Below are positions 1 to 8,934 of a stretch of DNA of 64,000 nucleotides, piece by piece. This DNA comes from Labrenzia sp. CE80 (lineage in GTDB: Bacteria; Pseudomonadota; Alphaproteobacteria; Rhizobiales; Stappiaceae). The DNA lies in assembly GCF_009650605.1 (NCBI RefSeq), contig NZ_WAJT01000001.1, positions 1,364,001 to 1,428,000 of the forward strand. The letters run 5' to 3'. Position 1 is the stretch's first letter; the number at the start of each line of letters is the position of its first letter. The position numbers were made by a program, and so were the translations under genes. Under the pieces are notes generated by a model. It saw nothing but the letters and a program-made list of their open reading frames with translations, did not search any database and was not told the DNA's origin.

Positions 1-124
1 TCCACAGCCATTGTCAGAGTTGGCGCGAGAGCGACTCGGCCGCCTACAGGGGCCGCCCGCCGGTGCATAGCCGTCATGCGAAAGAAGGCTTGACCTTTTT
101 CAACAAGAGCGACACTTAGATCTC

Positions 125-1099
125 ATGGTTACGATCGTAGACACCCTGTCGAAAGACGCCGATACGCGTGAGGCCCGCCCCAGGCATCCGGAGAAGGCCC
201 ATAGGCCCGACAATCCGGTTCAGCGGAAACCGAAGTGGATCCGCGTCAAGGCTCCGACTTCGCCGGTCTACCGCGAAACGCAGGACCTGGTTCGCAAGAA
301 CGGTCTGGTGACCGTCTGCGAAGAAGCCGGGTGTCCGAATATCGGCGAGTGCTGGTCTAAGAAACACGCCAGTTTCATGATCCTGGGTGATACCTGCACG
401 CGCGCCTGTGCGTTCTGCAATGTGCGTACGGGCATGCCTGGAGCCGTCGATCCCAAGGAGCCTGCCTCAATCGGCGATGCGGTTGCTCGCATGGGGCTTG
501 AGCATGTGGTAATCACCTCGGTCGACCGTGACGACCTGGACGATGGCGGTGCCGGGCATTTTGCCGATGTCATCAAGGCCATTCGCGACCAGTCGCCAAA
601 GACGACTGTTGAAGTCCTGACGCCAGACTTTCTTCGCAAGGATGGTGCGATCGAGACCGTCGTTGAAGCTAGGCCGGATGTGTTCAACCACAATATGGAG
701 ACGGTTCCGTCGAAGTACCTGAAGGTCCGTCCTGGCGCACGCTACTTCCATTCCATTCGCCTTTTACAAAAGGTCAAGGAACTGGATCCCTCGATGTTCA
801 CCAAATCCGGGATCATGGTTGGGCTCGGAGAAGAACGGAACGAAGTGTTGCAGCTGATGGATGATTTGCGCGTGGCTGATGTGGATTTCCTGACCGTTGG
901 CCAATACCTCCAGCCGTCGAAGAAACACCATCCGGTTTTGTCCTTCGTGACACCGGAGGAATTCAAGGGCTATGAGCGAATTGCATATGCCAAGGGTTTC
1001 TTGAAGGTTTCCGCCAGCCCGCTGACGCGATCCTCCCACCATGCCGGCGAGGATTTTGCCGACCTTAAGGCCGCGCGCGTGGCAAAACTTGGCCATTGA
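125..1099 (+). CDS. lipA: Lipoyl synthase LipA
   Basis: Radical-SAM enzyme that inserts two sulfurs into protein-bound octanoyl groups to make lipoyl cofactors of 2-oxoacid dehydrogenases. The 324-residue protein carries both cluster motifs: the auxiliary cluster CEEAGCPNIGEC around residue 65 and the radical-SAM CTRACAFC (CxxxCxxC) around residue 92. The C-terminal RSSHHAGE corresponds to the conserved RSSYHA-type tail that binds the auxiliary cluster. Length is normal for the family. The ATG at 125 is the first good start; no clear promoter is visible in the 124 bases upstream. The following coq10-like gene starts 18 bases after the stop, so the two are probably cotranscribed. Confidence 0.97.
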   Translation: MVTIVDTLSKDADTREARPRHPEKAHRPDNPVQRKPKWIRVKAPTSPVYRETQDLVRKNGLVTVCEEAGCPNIGECWSKKHASFMILGDTCTRACAFCNVRTGMPGAVDPKEPASIGDAVARMGLEHVVITSVDRDDLDDGGAGHFADVIKAIRDQSPKTTVEVLTPDFLRKDGAIETVVEARPDVFNHNMETVPSKYLKVRPGARYFHSIRLLQKVKELDPSMFTKSGIMVGLGEERNEVLQLMDDLRVADVDFLTVGQYLQPSKKHHPVLSFVTPEEFKGYERIAYAKGFLKVSASPLTRSSHHAGEDFADLKAARVAKLGH

Positions 1100-1117
1100 C
1101 GCCCGGTAGCGCGAGAC

Positions 1118-1570
1118 ATGCCTAGTTTTTCTTCAACCCATCGGGTCAGTCATTCGGCGCGGGACATGTTCGCACTGGTGGCTGATGTCGAGAAGTACCC
1201 CCAGTTCGTGCCACTCTGCCAAGCTCTGCAAGTGCGCGGGCGCAAGGATCTGGGTGAGGGCAGGGAAGTGCTCGTGGCGGACATGACCGTCGCCTATAAG
1301 GTCTTCAAGGAGACCTTTACCAGCCGCGTCGAGATGCTTCCGGAAGAGAACGCCATCCTGGTTCAATATCTGGACGGCCCCTTCCAGCACCTGGAAAACC
1401 GCTGGACGTTCACCGACACGGGCGACGGTTCGTGCGATGTTGGCTTCTTTATCGACTATGAGTTTAAGAGCCGCACGCTTGGGTCGCTAATGGGCGCCAT
1501 GTTTGATCGTGCGTTCAGGAAGTTCTCGATCGCGTTCGAAGAGCGCGCGGATACGGTCTACGGCGTTTGA
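1118..1570 (+). CDS. Coq10/RatA-family START-domain protein
   Basis: A 150-residue single-domain START/SRPBCC protein. The opening HRVSHSARDMFALVADVEKYPQFVPLC is cut here to its recognisable core MFALVADVEKYPQF, and the ending features DRAFRKFSIAFEERA, both typical of the Coq10/RatA family. Family members bind polyprenyl lipids and assist ubiquinone function; enterobacterial RatA was described as a ribosome-association toxin, but the alphaproteobacterial lipA-linked copy is more likely a Coq10-type quinone chaperone (inference). It lies 18 bases after lipA in the same direction and ends convergently with the secreted-protein cluster. Confidence 0.85.
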   Translation: MPSFSSTHRVSHSARDMFALVADVEKYPQFVPLCQALQVRGRKDLGEGREVLVADMTVAYKVFKETFTSRVEMLPEENAILVQYLDGPFQHLENRWTFTDTGDGSCDVGFFIDYEFKSRTLGSLMGAMFDRAFRKFSIAFEERADTVYGV

Positions 1571-1590
1571 TCCTTGGCATCGAACAGACC

Positions 1591-2025
1591 TCACTTACGT
1601 TGCTTGAAGGCCTCGCTGAGCACGTTCATGCGGCTCTTTTTTTGATCGAGCTGACCATTGTTGTTGCGAAAGCGGCTGGCTTCGGCTTCCTTCATTCCTA
1701 GATCTTCTAACCGCACCTGCTGATCCGGGTCTGCGCAAATCAGCTTACGGTCACCATTCAGGTTCATCTCTATGAAAAGGTGCCGCCCGGCCTTGGCCTC
1801 GTTTTCGGTCCATAGGACGGTTGATTTTCGGACCCAGAAAATCGTGTTGCAGTAGACGGCCCGAATATAACCTGCTTTCGGCTTGGTGAGCACCTGATGA
1901 TATCCGAAGAATGAGCCGGAAGGCTGCTGGGAGCGAATGTAGTAGTCACCCGCCGAGACAGGCATCTGGGCCTGAACCGGGCCGGACAGGCTTACTGCGG
2001 CAAATAGTGCGAATTCTTTTTTCAT
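1591..2025 (-). CDS. Secreted protein, tandem family member 1 (unknown function)
   Basis: A 144-residue protein with a short signal peptide (MKKEFALFAAVSLSG, probable cleavage after VQAQ). The mature part shares a block with the two genes that follow: GDYYI near residue 26, FFGYHQV, VYC followed by FWVR, LWTE, LICADPDQQV and LEDLG. Two cysteines (in the VYC and LIC motifs) are kept in all three copies, which suggests a disulfide. This copy is the most divergent and has its own basic C-terminal tail. I do not recognise the family. It ends convergently against the Coq10-like gene, 20 bases away. Confidence 0.75.
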   Translation of the reverse strand: MKKEFALFAAVSLSGPVQAQMPVSAGDYYIRSQQPSGSFFGYHQVLTKPKAGYIRAVYCNTIFWVRKSTVLWTENEAKAGRHLFIEMNLNGDRKLICADPDQQVRLEDLGMKEAEASRFRNNNGQLDQKKSRMNVLSEAFKQRK

Positions 2026-2166
2026 GGCACTCGTCTCTGAATATACCGCAGGCGGGATAGCCTTCGGAACGGACGACCATTCAACTCCGTCAGGGTGGCG
2101 TGAACCTTGTCTCCTTTACGCACGTCACCCGTTGTATGCCCTTCACTGGCTCAGCACCTCATCCAC

Positions 2167-2628
2167 TTAGTCATGATATGAGGATTTTTTGGATTTGTTG
2201 CCCGTCTGGAACGAGTCGCGGATCGCGCTGAAGCGATTGATGCCATCCAGGTCCTGGCCGTTCGTGCTCAGGACAACCCTGGCATCCTGCGTGACGCCCA
2301 AATCTTTCAACGTGACCTGCTTTTCGGGCTTTTCGCAGATCGGCCGCCAACCCTTGCCCATATTGAACTCGACGCGCACTTCCTTGCGATTTTCGACTTC
2401 GACCTGTGTCCAGGCGACGGTGACAGGACGCACCCAATAATTGCGACCGCAATAGGAGACGCGCCGTAAGCCGCTCGACTCGCGCTGGAAGATCTTGTGG
2501 CTGCCCGCGAAAAGGCCGTCATCTCCACGAGAGATCAGGTAGAAGTCACCTGGGATCATGATTGCTGCAGAAGCTGTCGCGCTTGCAAGAAAGCACCAGC
2601 CGAGTGCTGCCAGACCCATTTTCTTCAT
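2167..2628 (-). CDS. Secreted protein, tandem family member 2 (unknown function)
   Basis: A 153-residue protein starting at the ATG at 2628, which gives a clean signal peptide (MKKMGLAALGWCFLASATASA). An in-frame start 25 codons upstream would place charged residues before it and is less likely. The core reads GDFYLISR, GLFAGSHKIF, RRVSYC, YWVRPVTVAWTQVE, GKGWRPIC, KQVTLKDLG and aligns over its whole length with the gene at 2809-3273. The paired cysteines SYC and PIC are present. No known domain was recognised; an export signal and compact beta-rich pattern (many V/T/W/Y) suggest a small periplasmic beta domain (inference). Confidence 0.75.
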   Translation of the reverse strand: MKKMGLAALGWCFLASATASAAIMIPGDFYLISRGDDGLFAGSHKIFQRESSGLRRVSYCGRNYWVRPVTVAWTQVEVENRKEVRVEFNMGKGWRPICEKPEKQVTLKDLGVTQDARVVLSTNGQDLDGINRFSAIRDSFQTGNKSKKSSYHD

Positions 2629-2808
2629 TGTGCGTCTACCTGTTCTTTTTTCGAGTGGCGAGAATTGGGGAACGTCGCGTTCTCCAAAACGCCCTAGCGT
2701 CAACTTTATTGGGCCAGGCGTCTAAATATCACTCAGATAATTGATCGAATTTTATGTAATTAGGCGTTTGTCGCGGGACCGTATGGGTCTTTGCAGCTCG
2801 GAACAGTC

Positions 2809-3273
2809 TTAAGGAGCGTAGGCTTCTGTCTCTTCCCGCAGTGATTTGCTGATGGCGCCGAAGAGGCTGAGAGAGCCGGAAGTGGGCTCGGGCTTCGCTA
2901 GAATTTCCCGTGGATCACCTGAGAGGCCAATGTCGCTTAGCTGGACCTGTTGTTCGGGGTGGTCGCAGATCGGTCGCCATCCCTTTCCGAAATTGAACTC
3001 GAGACGGACCGCCCGGTTGTTTTCAACTTCGACCAGTGTCCAAGCGACCGTATGAGCACGCACCCAGTAGTCTTGCTTGCAATAAGAGACCTTGTGGAGA
3101 CCTGCTGCCGTGCGCTTGAAAACCTTGTGGCTTCCCGCAAAATCGCCGACGCGGTCACGCGCGATCAGATAGAAGTCACCTGGAGAAGGAATGCCACTGG
3201 CAATCGCGTGTGTTGTGCCAAAGGTCTGTGAGGCCATGAAAAAGGCAATGACAGCGAATAATTGCTTGAGCAT
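2809..3273 (-). CDS. Secreted protein, tandem family member 3 (unknown function)
   Basis: A 154-residue protein with an N-terminal signal peptide (MLKQLFAVIAFFMASQTFG, cleavage probably near ATHAIAS or HAIASG). The core GDFYLIAR, GDFAGSHKVF, HKVSYC, YWVRAHTVAWTLVE, GKGWRPIC, QQVQLSDIG matches member 2 very closely and member 1 more weakly; the C-terminal 35 residues differ. It is the first of three same-strand paralogues with 180 and 141 bases between them, so each could have its own promoter. Function unknown. Confidence 0.75.
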   Translation of the reverse strand: MLKQLFAVIAFFMASQTFGTTHAIASGIPSPGDFYLIARDRVGDFAGSHKVFKRTAAGLHKVSYCKQDYWVRAHTVAWTLVEVENNRAVRLEFNFGKGWRPICDHPEQQVQLSDIGLSGDPREILAKPEPTSGSLSLFGAISKSLREETEAYAP

Positions 3274-3360
3274 TGAAGATCATCCAGATTTTGCGACTGT
3301 GGATGGTCTCTGCCAGCTGTTTTTCCACCGTCATTTCCGACAGTGTTAGCGTTCAAGCTA

Positions 3361-3870
3361 TTAGATTTCGCTAGGGGAATTGATTGAATTTGAAATAAGT
3401 TCGAGCGCTTTTACAACAGCTTGCAGCCGAACTTCTCCTCGGCCAATATCGCCGAACTGCGCGGCCAGATGTTCGGTCTTTCGGTTGTTCGCAGCAAGCG
3501 CGAAGTGGACCGTTCCGACCGGCTTTTGTGCACTGCCACCCCCTGGCCCCGCGATTCCCGTGACGGAGACAGCCAAGTCTGCGCGTGAGTTTTTAAGCGC
3601 ACCTTCAGCCATTGCGATTGCAGTCTCACACGAGACCGCGCCAACGGCTTCCAACGTTTCAAACGGGACACCAAGCATCTCCTGTTTCGCCTCGTTGGAG
3701 TAGGTCACGAAGCCGCGATCGATGACCGCGGACGAGCCTGGTACCTCCGTGAGCAGTCCCGCGATCAGACCTCCGGTGCAGGATTCTGCAGTGGCGATGA
3801 TGAGGCCCTTTCGCCGTGCGTCAGCGATGATGTTTTCTGCTTCCGGCAGCAGATCGATCCATTGTGTCAT
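3361..3870 (-). CDS. CinA-family nicotinamide-nucleotide amidohydrolase (PncC-type)
   Basis: A 169-residue stand-alone CinA C-terminal domain. Family members deamidate nicotinamide mononucleotide to nicotinate mononucleotide in NAD recycling. Visible motifs are ATAESCTGGLIAGLLTEVPG near residue 26, GFVTYSNEAKQEMLGV, GAVSCETAIAMAEGA and VTGIAGPGGGSAQKPVGTV, which is the conserved catalytic core. The N-terminal MoCF-like domain of full-length CinA is absent, as in E. coli YgaD/PncC. Its ATG overlaps the stop codon of ispDF by one base (TAATG), so translation is probably coupled. Confidence 0.92.
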   Translation of the reverse strand: MTQWIDLLPEAENIIADARRKGLIIATAESCTGGLIAGLLTEVPGSSAVIDRGFVTYSNEAKQEMLGVPFETLEAVGAVSCETAIAMAEGALKNSRADLAVSVTGIAGPGGGSAQKPVGTVHFALAANNRKTEHLAAQFGDIGRGEVRLQAVVKALELISNSINSPSEI

Positions 3871-5135
3871 TATGCATCATCTCCAGAAAACGGTAGGCGA
3901 ACTGTCACGGCGGCGATAGAGGCGATGCCTTCCTTACGACCCGTGAAGCCAAGCCGCTCCGAGGTTGTCGCTTTGACAGAGACTCTTGAAACCGGCAACG
4001 CACAGGTTTCGGCAATGGCTCGCCGCATCTGCTCGCGATGAGGACCGATTTTAGGAAGTTCACAAATGATCGTGGCATCGATGTGGGCAATCCGCCCGCC
4101 TCTGTTCTCGACCCTGCGAATGGCATCATGAAGGAACTGATCGGAGGCTGCGCCCTTCCATTTTGGATCTGTCGGCGGAAAATGGGTACCGATGTCACCG
4201 TCTCCGATCGCGCCGAGCACTGCGTCAGTGATTGCGTGCAAGACCACATCCGCATCCGAGTGACCCTTCAGTTTCCGGTCGTGCGGAATTGAAATTCCGC
4301 CCAAGATGACCGCATCTCCGGTGTCGAAGGCATGGACATCATAGCCAGTGCCCATTCGTACATCGCCAAGATCCGCGAGGGTGTGGGACCCGGCGAGGGG
4401 ACGGTGTGCCTCTGTCTGGTCTGTCATTTCCGTGATCTTTCTCGCGCGTTCCAAGTCTGCCGGACTGGTTATCTTGAAATTATCGGTATTGCCATCGGCA
4501 AGCTCGATCTGATGTCCTGCCCACTCGGCTACGCCTGTATCGTCCGTAAAGTCCGTTCGACCGCTGTTCAGGGCCTGCCGGTGAGCGTCCAAAATCGCGT
4601 CAAAGTCGAACCCCTGTGGCGTCTGTGCAGCCCACAGCCCGTTCCGATCGACTGTCGTGAGAGAATGTGTGTCTGCATTTACACGCTTCAGGGTATCGAC
4701 GACTGGTATTGCCGACAGAACTGCCTTTGCGCCTTGCTGCAGGCGTTCGATGACAGCAGTGATGGCGTCATGTGTCACGAAAGGGCGTGCTGCGTCGTGA
4801 ATCAGGACGGCTCCGCATTCTGTATTCCGAAGGTTGCTTAACCCCGCGTAGACAGAGGCCTGTCTTGTCGCGCCACCTTCTACCGAGGTCAATAGCTTAT
4901 CTGTCGCCGGCATTTTCAAATCTGAAACGGCGTTGTCATAAAGCTGCAGGTCATCCGCGTGGCGCACCACAAGCACCTTGCTGATCGCAGGGTGGTCGAT
5001 AAATCGCTCAAGCGTATATGTGAGGATTGGACGGCCGGCGAGGGTCCTGTATTGCTTCGGGCGGTCATCATCGAAGCTTGCCAAACGAGAGCCCCTTCCA
5101 CCCGCCACGATGATTGCTGCCACTTGTTTGGTCAT
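3870..5135 (-). CDS. ispDF: Bifunctional IspDF (MEP isoprenoid pathway)
   Basis: Fusion of 2-C-methyl-D-erythritol 4-phosphate cytidylyltransferase (IspD) and 2-C-methyl-D-erythritol 2,4-cyclodiphosphate synthase (IspF), steps three and five of the non-mevalonate isoprenoid pathway. The N-terminal half begins AAIIVAGGRGSRLA, the CTP-binding loop of IspD. The C-terminal half starts near residue 260 with MGTGYDVHAF and has HSDADVVLHAITDA, the metal and substrate residues of IspF. The chosen ATG at 5135 (MTKQVAA) starts directly at the fold; an upstream ATG at 5162 adds nine residues. The fusion is normal for many alphaproteobacteria. Divergent from dusB across 173 bases. Confidence 0.96.
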   Translation of the reverse strand: MTKQVAAIIVAGGRGSRLASFDDDRPKQYRTLAGRPILTYTLERFIDHPAISKVLVVRHADDLQLYDNAVSDLKMPATDKLLTSVEGGATRQASVYAGLSNLRNTECGAVLIHDAARPFVTHDAITAVIERLQQGAKAVLSAIPVVDTLKRVNADTHSLTTVDRNGLWAAQTPQGFDFDAILDAHRQALNSGRTDFTDDTGVAEWAGHQIELADGNTDNFKITSPADLERARKITEMTDQTEAHRPLAGSHTLADLGDVRMGTGYDVHAFDTGDAVILGGISIPHDRKLKGHSDADVVLHAITDAVLGAIGDGDIGTHFPPTDPKWKGAASDQFLHDAIRRVENRGGRIAHIDATIICELPKIGPHREQMRRAIAETCALPVSRVSVKATTSERLGFTGRKEGIASIAAVTVRLPFSGDDA

Positions 5136-5216
5136 CAGGGTCCCGATCCTGTGTGTTCTCATTTTCCCTGCAAACTCTTAGTGCAGGGGCTCTTTGATGT
5201 GACCATGCAAAAGAAA

Positions 5217-5290
5217 TTGCAAACCAAACCATCATATTATGCGTAATTGCCTCTTGCCGCACCGCAAAATATGGCTACGATATAGGCAAT
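5217..5290 (+). promoter_or_regulatory. Probable dusB-ntrBC promoter region
   Basis: The space between ispDF and dusB is AT-richer than its surroundings and holds sigma70-like elements on the plus strand: TTGCCG near 5254 followed about 16 bases later by TACGAT/TATAGG. The elements are weak and were placed by eye. It must carry start signals for both divergent genes because neither has another upstream space. Confidence 0.3.
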
Positions 5291-5308
5291 GTTGAGTGTG
5301 CACAGGTT

Positions 5309-6331
5309 ATGAGCAGTTTGCAGCCCCCTTTGATGTCGGATCCGATTCGCATTGGTCGTCACAGCCTGAAGAACCGGGCCGTGCTCGCTCCCATGTCCGG
5401 TGTCAGCGATTTGCCGTTTCGCCGGATCGCTGCCCGATACGGTGCCGGAATGGTCGTCAGCGAAATGGTAGCCAGCGAATCTTTCGTCAAGGGCGACGCT
5501 GAAACCCAGATGCGTGCCGAGGCTCACGATGACGGACTCCACGTTGTACAGCTGGCTGGGCGCGAAGCAAAGTGGATGGGCGAAGCCGCCAAGGTCATTG
5601 CTGACGCCGGTGCTGATGTCATTGATATCAACATGGGCTGCCCTGCCAAGAAGGTGACATCCGGCTATTCCGGCTCGGCGTTGATGCGTGATCTGGACCA
5701 CGCGTTGACCCTGATCGAGGCCACGGTCGATGCCGTTGATATTCCTGTGACGCTCAAGATGCGGCTAGGTTGGGATGAGACATCGATCAACGCACCGACG
5801 CTGGCGCGTCGTGCCGAGGCCGCAGGCATCATGTTGCTGACGGTTCACGGGCGGACGCGCAGCCAGTTCTACAAAGGACGGGCCAATTGGAACGCAATCC
5901 GTGACGTGGTTGATGCGGTCGAGATCCCCGTGATCGCGAACGGCGATTGCTGTGATTTCGGTGATGCGTTGAGCATGCTCGAGGCGTCACGCGCCGATGG
6001 CGTGATGGTGGGGCGCGGGTCCTATGGCAGGCCTTGGGCTCCTGGCCATATCGGTCACTATCTTGCCACTGGCGAGAAACGCGCAGCGCCATGTGGCCCA
6101 GAGCTTCGTGATCTTGTTCTTGAGCATTACGACGCGATTGTAACGCATTACGGCACCTTGCCCGGTGTCCGAATTGCCCGAAAACATCTTGGCTGGTACC
6201 TCGACAATTCCGGCCTCGGCTGCGAATTGCCCGTCGCCTTGCGTAAAACCCTTATGACCTCCAACGAGCCTGCGGAGGTAATTCGCCTCGTTGATGGATG
6301 GTTGTCTTCTTCCGAACGGAGTGCTGCATGA
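5309..6331 (+). CDS. dusB: tRNA-dihydrouridine synthase DusB (NifR3 family)
   Basis: FMN-dependent enzyme that reduces specific uridines in tRNA D-loops. The 340-residue protein shows the family landmarks: LAPMSGVSDLPFRR near residue 25, INMGCPAKKV with the catalytic cysteine near residue 108, KMRLGWD, LTVHGRTRSQFYKG, and VIANGDC plus VMVGRGSYGRPW in the flavin phosphate site. The nifR3 name comes from its conserved place directly upstream of ntrB in alphaproteobacteria, which is repeated here: its stop overlaps the ntrB ATG (ATGA). Confidence 0.96.
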   Translation: MSSLQPPLMSDPIRIGRHSLKNRAVLAPMSGVSDLPFRRIAARYGAGMVVSEMVASESFVKGDAETQMRAEAHDDGLHVVQLAGREAKWMGEAAKVIADAGADVIDINMGCPAKKVTSGYSGSALMRDLDHALTLIEATVDAVDIPVTLKMRLGWDETSINAPTLARRAEAAGIMLLTVHGRTRSQFYKGRANWNAIRDVVDAVEIPVIANGDCCDFGDALSMLEASRADGVMVGRGSYGRPWAPGHIGHYLATGEKRAAPCGPELRDLVLEHYDAIVTHYGTLPGVRIARKHLGWYLDNSGLGCELPVALRKTLMTSNEPAEVIRLVDGWLSSSERSAA

Positions 6332-7467
6332 CGCCTGAGTCCCTTTCAAAAGGACGTATGGCCGCGCTGGCCAGCGATGGCCCGACGATCTTGGATTCGC
6401 TTCCACACCCGGTGCTGCTTGTTGCGCCCGATGGTGTGATCGAGTCCGCCAACATGGCGGCGGAAATCTTCATGCGGTCCAGCGTCTCTTATCTGCGGCG
6501 CCATCCCATCGATTATTTCGTGCCCTTTGGAAGTCCGCTGCTGACTCTGATTGATCAGGTGCGTGACCGCGGTGCTGCGGTCAACGAATACAAGGTAGAT
6601 ATCGGCTCGCCGCGTATCGGCGCGCCGAAGATCGTCGACATCAATGCAGCTCCCGTGGCTGAGCGTCCTGGAGCTGTCGTGTTGATGTTCCAGGAACGCT
6701 CCATGGCGGAGAAGATTGATCGTCAGTTGACCTCACGTGGTGCGGCTCGCACGGTGACCGGCCTCGCGTCCATGCTTGCACATGAGATCAAGAACCCGCT
6801 CTCGGGGATACGGGGTGCCGCGCAGCTGCTTGAACAATCGGTTCCGAATGAGGACCGGGCACTGACCCGGCTGATCACCGATGAGACCGACCGGATTGTG
6901 AAGCTGGTCGATCGCATGGAAGTCTTCTCTGATGAGCGCCCGATCGAACGCGAGCCGGTGAATATCCACGTGGTCCTTGATCACGTGAAACGCCTGGCTG
7001 ATAGCGGTTTTGCGCGGAACAAGCGGATTCTGGAAGCCTATGACCCCTCTCTTCCGCCGGTTTTTGCCAACCGAGATCAGTTGATTCAGGTCTTCCTCAA
7101 CCTGATCAAGAATGCAAGCGAGGCGATCGGTGACGATCCGGATGGCGAGATTCGGATCACAACGGCGTTTCGTCCCGGCATCCGACTGTCGGTGCCCGGA
7201 ACTGCCGAGCGCGTTTCACTGCCTTTGGAATTCTGTGTTCAGGACAATGGTCCTGGCGTTCCAGAAGACCTGCTGCCTCATCTGTTCGAACCCTTCATCA
7301 CCACCAAGACCAACGGGTCTGGTCTCGGTCTGGCGCTCGTCGCCAAGATCATCGGTGATCACGGCGGGGTTATTGAATGCGACAGTCAGCCACGCAAAAC
7401 CGTCTTCCGGATCTTGATGCCGGCTTTTGTTGAACCTGAGGCTCCCTCCAGCGACAGGACCGAATGA
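6328..7467 (+). CDS. ntrB: Nitrogen sensor histidine kinase NtrB (GlnL)
   Basis: Soluble bifunctional kinase/phosphatase of NtrC that reports nitrogen status through PII proteins. Starting at the ATG overlapping the dusB stop it has 379 residues: a PAS domain at about 20-125 (DSLPHPVLLVAPDGVIESAN), a HisKA dimerisation domain with phosphoacceptor His152 in MLAHEIKNPLSG, and an ATPase domain with N box LNLIKNASEAI, G1 VQDNGPGVP, F box LFEPFITTKTNGSGLGLAL. No membrane segments are visible, as expected. Coupled to ntrC by an ATGA overlap. Confidence 0.96.
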   Translation: MTPESLSKGRMAALASDGPTILDSLPHPVLLVAPDGVIESANMAAEIFMRSSVSYLRRHPIDYFVPFGSPLLTLIDQVRDRGAAVNEYKVDIGSPRIGAPKIVDINAAPVAERPGAVVLMFQERSMAEKIDRQLTSRGAARTVTGLASMLAHEIKNPLSGIRGAAQLLEQSVPNEDRALTRLITDETDRIVKLVDRMEVFSDERPIEREPVNIHVVLDHVKRLADSGFARNKRILEAYDPSLPPVFANRDQLIQVFLNLIKNASEAIGDDPDGEIRITTAFRPGIRLSVPGTAERVSLPLEFCVQDNGPGVPEDLLPHLFEPFITTKTNGSGLGLALVAKIIGDHGGVIECDSQPRKTVFRILMPAFVEPEAPSSDRTE

Positions 7468-8909
7468 TCATGCCGACAGGCACCATCCTTGTAGCCGATG
7501 ACGATGCGGCGATCCGTACCGTCCTCAACCAGGCCCTTTCCCGCGCGGGTTATACCGTTCGCCTGACATCGAATGCGACCACCCTTTGGAGGTGGGTCAG
7601 CTCGGGCGACGGGGATCTCGTGATTACCGATGTCGTGATGCCCGACGAAAACATCTTCGACGTGTTGCCGCGGATCAAGAAGCTTCGCCCGGATCTCCCC
7701 GTGCTCGTTATGAGTGCGCAGAATACCTTCATGACGGCCATCAGGGCGTCGGAGAAGGGCGCCTATGAGTATCTTCCCAAGCCGTTCGACCTCAAGGAGC
7801 TGACGAGCATCGTTAGCCGCGCTCTCGAGGAACCGAAGGTCCGTCGCCCGGTCGAGATCGACGACATGGGCGAGGGCATGCCGCTGGTCGGACGGTCTCC
7901 TGCGATGCAGGAGATCTATCGCGTGCTTGCGCGGCTGATGCAGACTGATCTGACTGTGATGATCAATGGCGAGTCGGGCACCGGCAAAGAGCTCGTGGCA
8001 CGTGCGCTTCACGACTATGGAAAGCGGCGCAACGGTCCCTTCGTTGCGATCAATATGGCAGCCATTCCGCGCGATCTGATCGAGGCGGAACTGTTCGGAC
8101 ATGAAAAGGGCGCCTTCACCGGCGCACAGCATCGTAGCTCCGGCCGCTTCGAGCAGGCCGATGGCGGTACTCTGTTTCTCGACGAAATCGGCGATATGCC
8201 CATGGAGGCGCAGACGCGTTTGTTGCGCGTTCTTCAGCAGGGCGAATACACGACCGTTGGGGGGCGTACACCTATCAAGACGGACGTGCGCATCGTTGCC
8301 GCGACAAACAAGGATCTGCGGCAACTGATCAACCAAGGCCTCTTTCGAGAAGATCTCTATTTCCGCCTGAATGTCGTTCCGATCCGGTTGCCGCCGCTGC
8401 GTGAACGCGTCGAAGATATTCCAGATCTCGTCCGGCACTTTTTCTCCATCGCGGAAAAAGAAGGATTGCCGGCGAAGCAGATCGATCAGCCGGCGCTCAA
8501 CCTCCTTCGCCGCTATCGTTGGCCGGGCAACGTCCGTGAACTCGAAAACCTGGTTCGGCGGCTGGCGGCTCTATACCCGCAAGACGTGATCGGCGAGGCA
8601 ATGCTCGAGCAAGAGCTGAGCCAGCCAGCCGTTTCCCCGCTTGAAGAAGAAAGCGCTGAAAGCATCAATCTTGGCGCGTCGGTCGAGCGATATCTTGGCG
8701 GTTACTTCGACAACTATGGGGATGCGCTTCCACCTCCTGGGCTCTATCACCGCATTCTGCGCGAGGTGGAATACCCATTGATCAGCGCTGCCTTGGCGGC
8801 GACGCGAGGCAATCAAATCAAGGCCGCCGAGCTTCTTGGCGTGAACCGGAATACCTTGCGCAAGAAGATCCGTGACCTGGATATTCAGGTGATGCGGTCA
8901 GCCCGATAA
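7464..8909 (+). CDS. ntrC: Nitrogen response regulator NtrC (GlnG)
   Basis: Sigma54-dependent activator of nitrogen assimilation genes. The receiver domain (ILVADDDAAIRTV) has the phosphorylation site Asp56 in DLVITDVVMP; the AAA+ domain has Walker A GESGTGKE, the sigma54-contact loop GAFTGA and Walker B GTLFLDEIGDMP; the C-terminal Fis-type HTH is QIKAAELLGVNRNTLRKKI. The start at 7464 overlaps the ntrB stop; an ATG two codons later (7470) is an equally possible start. A strong hairpin follows the gene, so transcription probably ends before ntrY. Confidence 0.96.
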   Translation: MIMPTGTILVADDDAAIRTVLNQALSRAGYTVRLTSNATTLWRWVSSGDGDLVITDVVMPDENIFDVLPRIKKLRPDLPVLVMSAQNTFMTAIRASEKGAYEYLPKPFDLKELTSIVSRALEEPKVRRPVEIDDMGEGMPLVGRSPAMQEIYRVLARLMQTDLTVMINGESGTGKELVARALHDYGKRRNGPFVAINMAAIPRDLIEAELFGHEKGAFTGAQHRSSGRFEQADGGTLFLDEIGDMPMEAQTRLLRVLQQGEYTTVGGRTPIKTDVRIVAATNKDLRQLINQGLFREDLYFRLNVVPIRLPPLRERVEDIPDLVRHFFSIAEKEGLPAKQIDQPALNLLRRYRWPGNVRELENLVRRLAALYPQDVIGEAMLEQELSQPAVSPLEEESAESINLGASVERYLGGYFDNYGDALPPPGLYHRILREVEYPLISAALAATRGNQIKAAELLGVNRNTLRKKIRDLDIQVMRSAR

Positions 8910-8934
8910 AGCCAGTGGTTTCAGTGTTTCCGTA

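Noticed and set aside
90..124. TTGACC and CACTTA as a lipA promoter
   Set aside because: The predicted transcript start would coincide with the ATG; too weak to claim, and the upstream gene is outside the window.
4332..4841. Plus-strand frame of 169 codons
   Set aside because: Mirror of ispDF, whose IspD and IspF motifs are unambiguous.
7386..8438. Minus-strand frame of 350 codons
   Set aside because: Opposite ntrC; no protein-family features.
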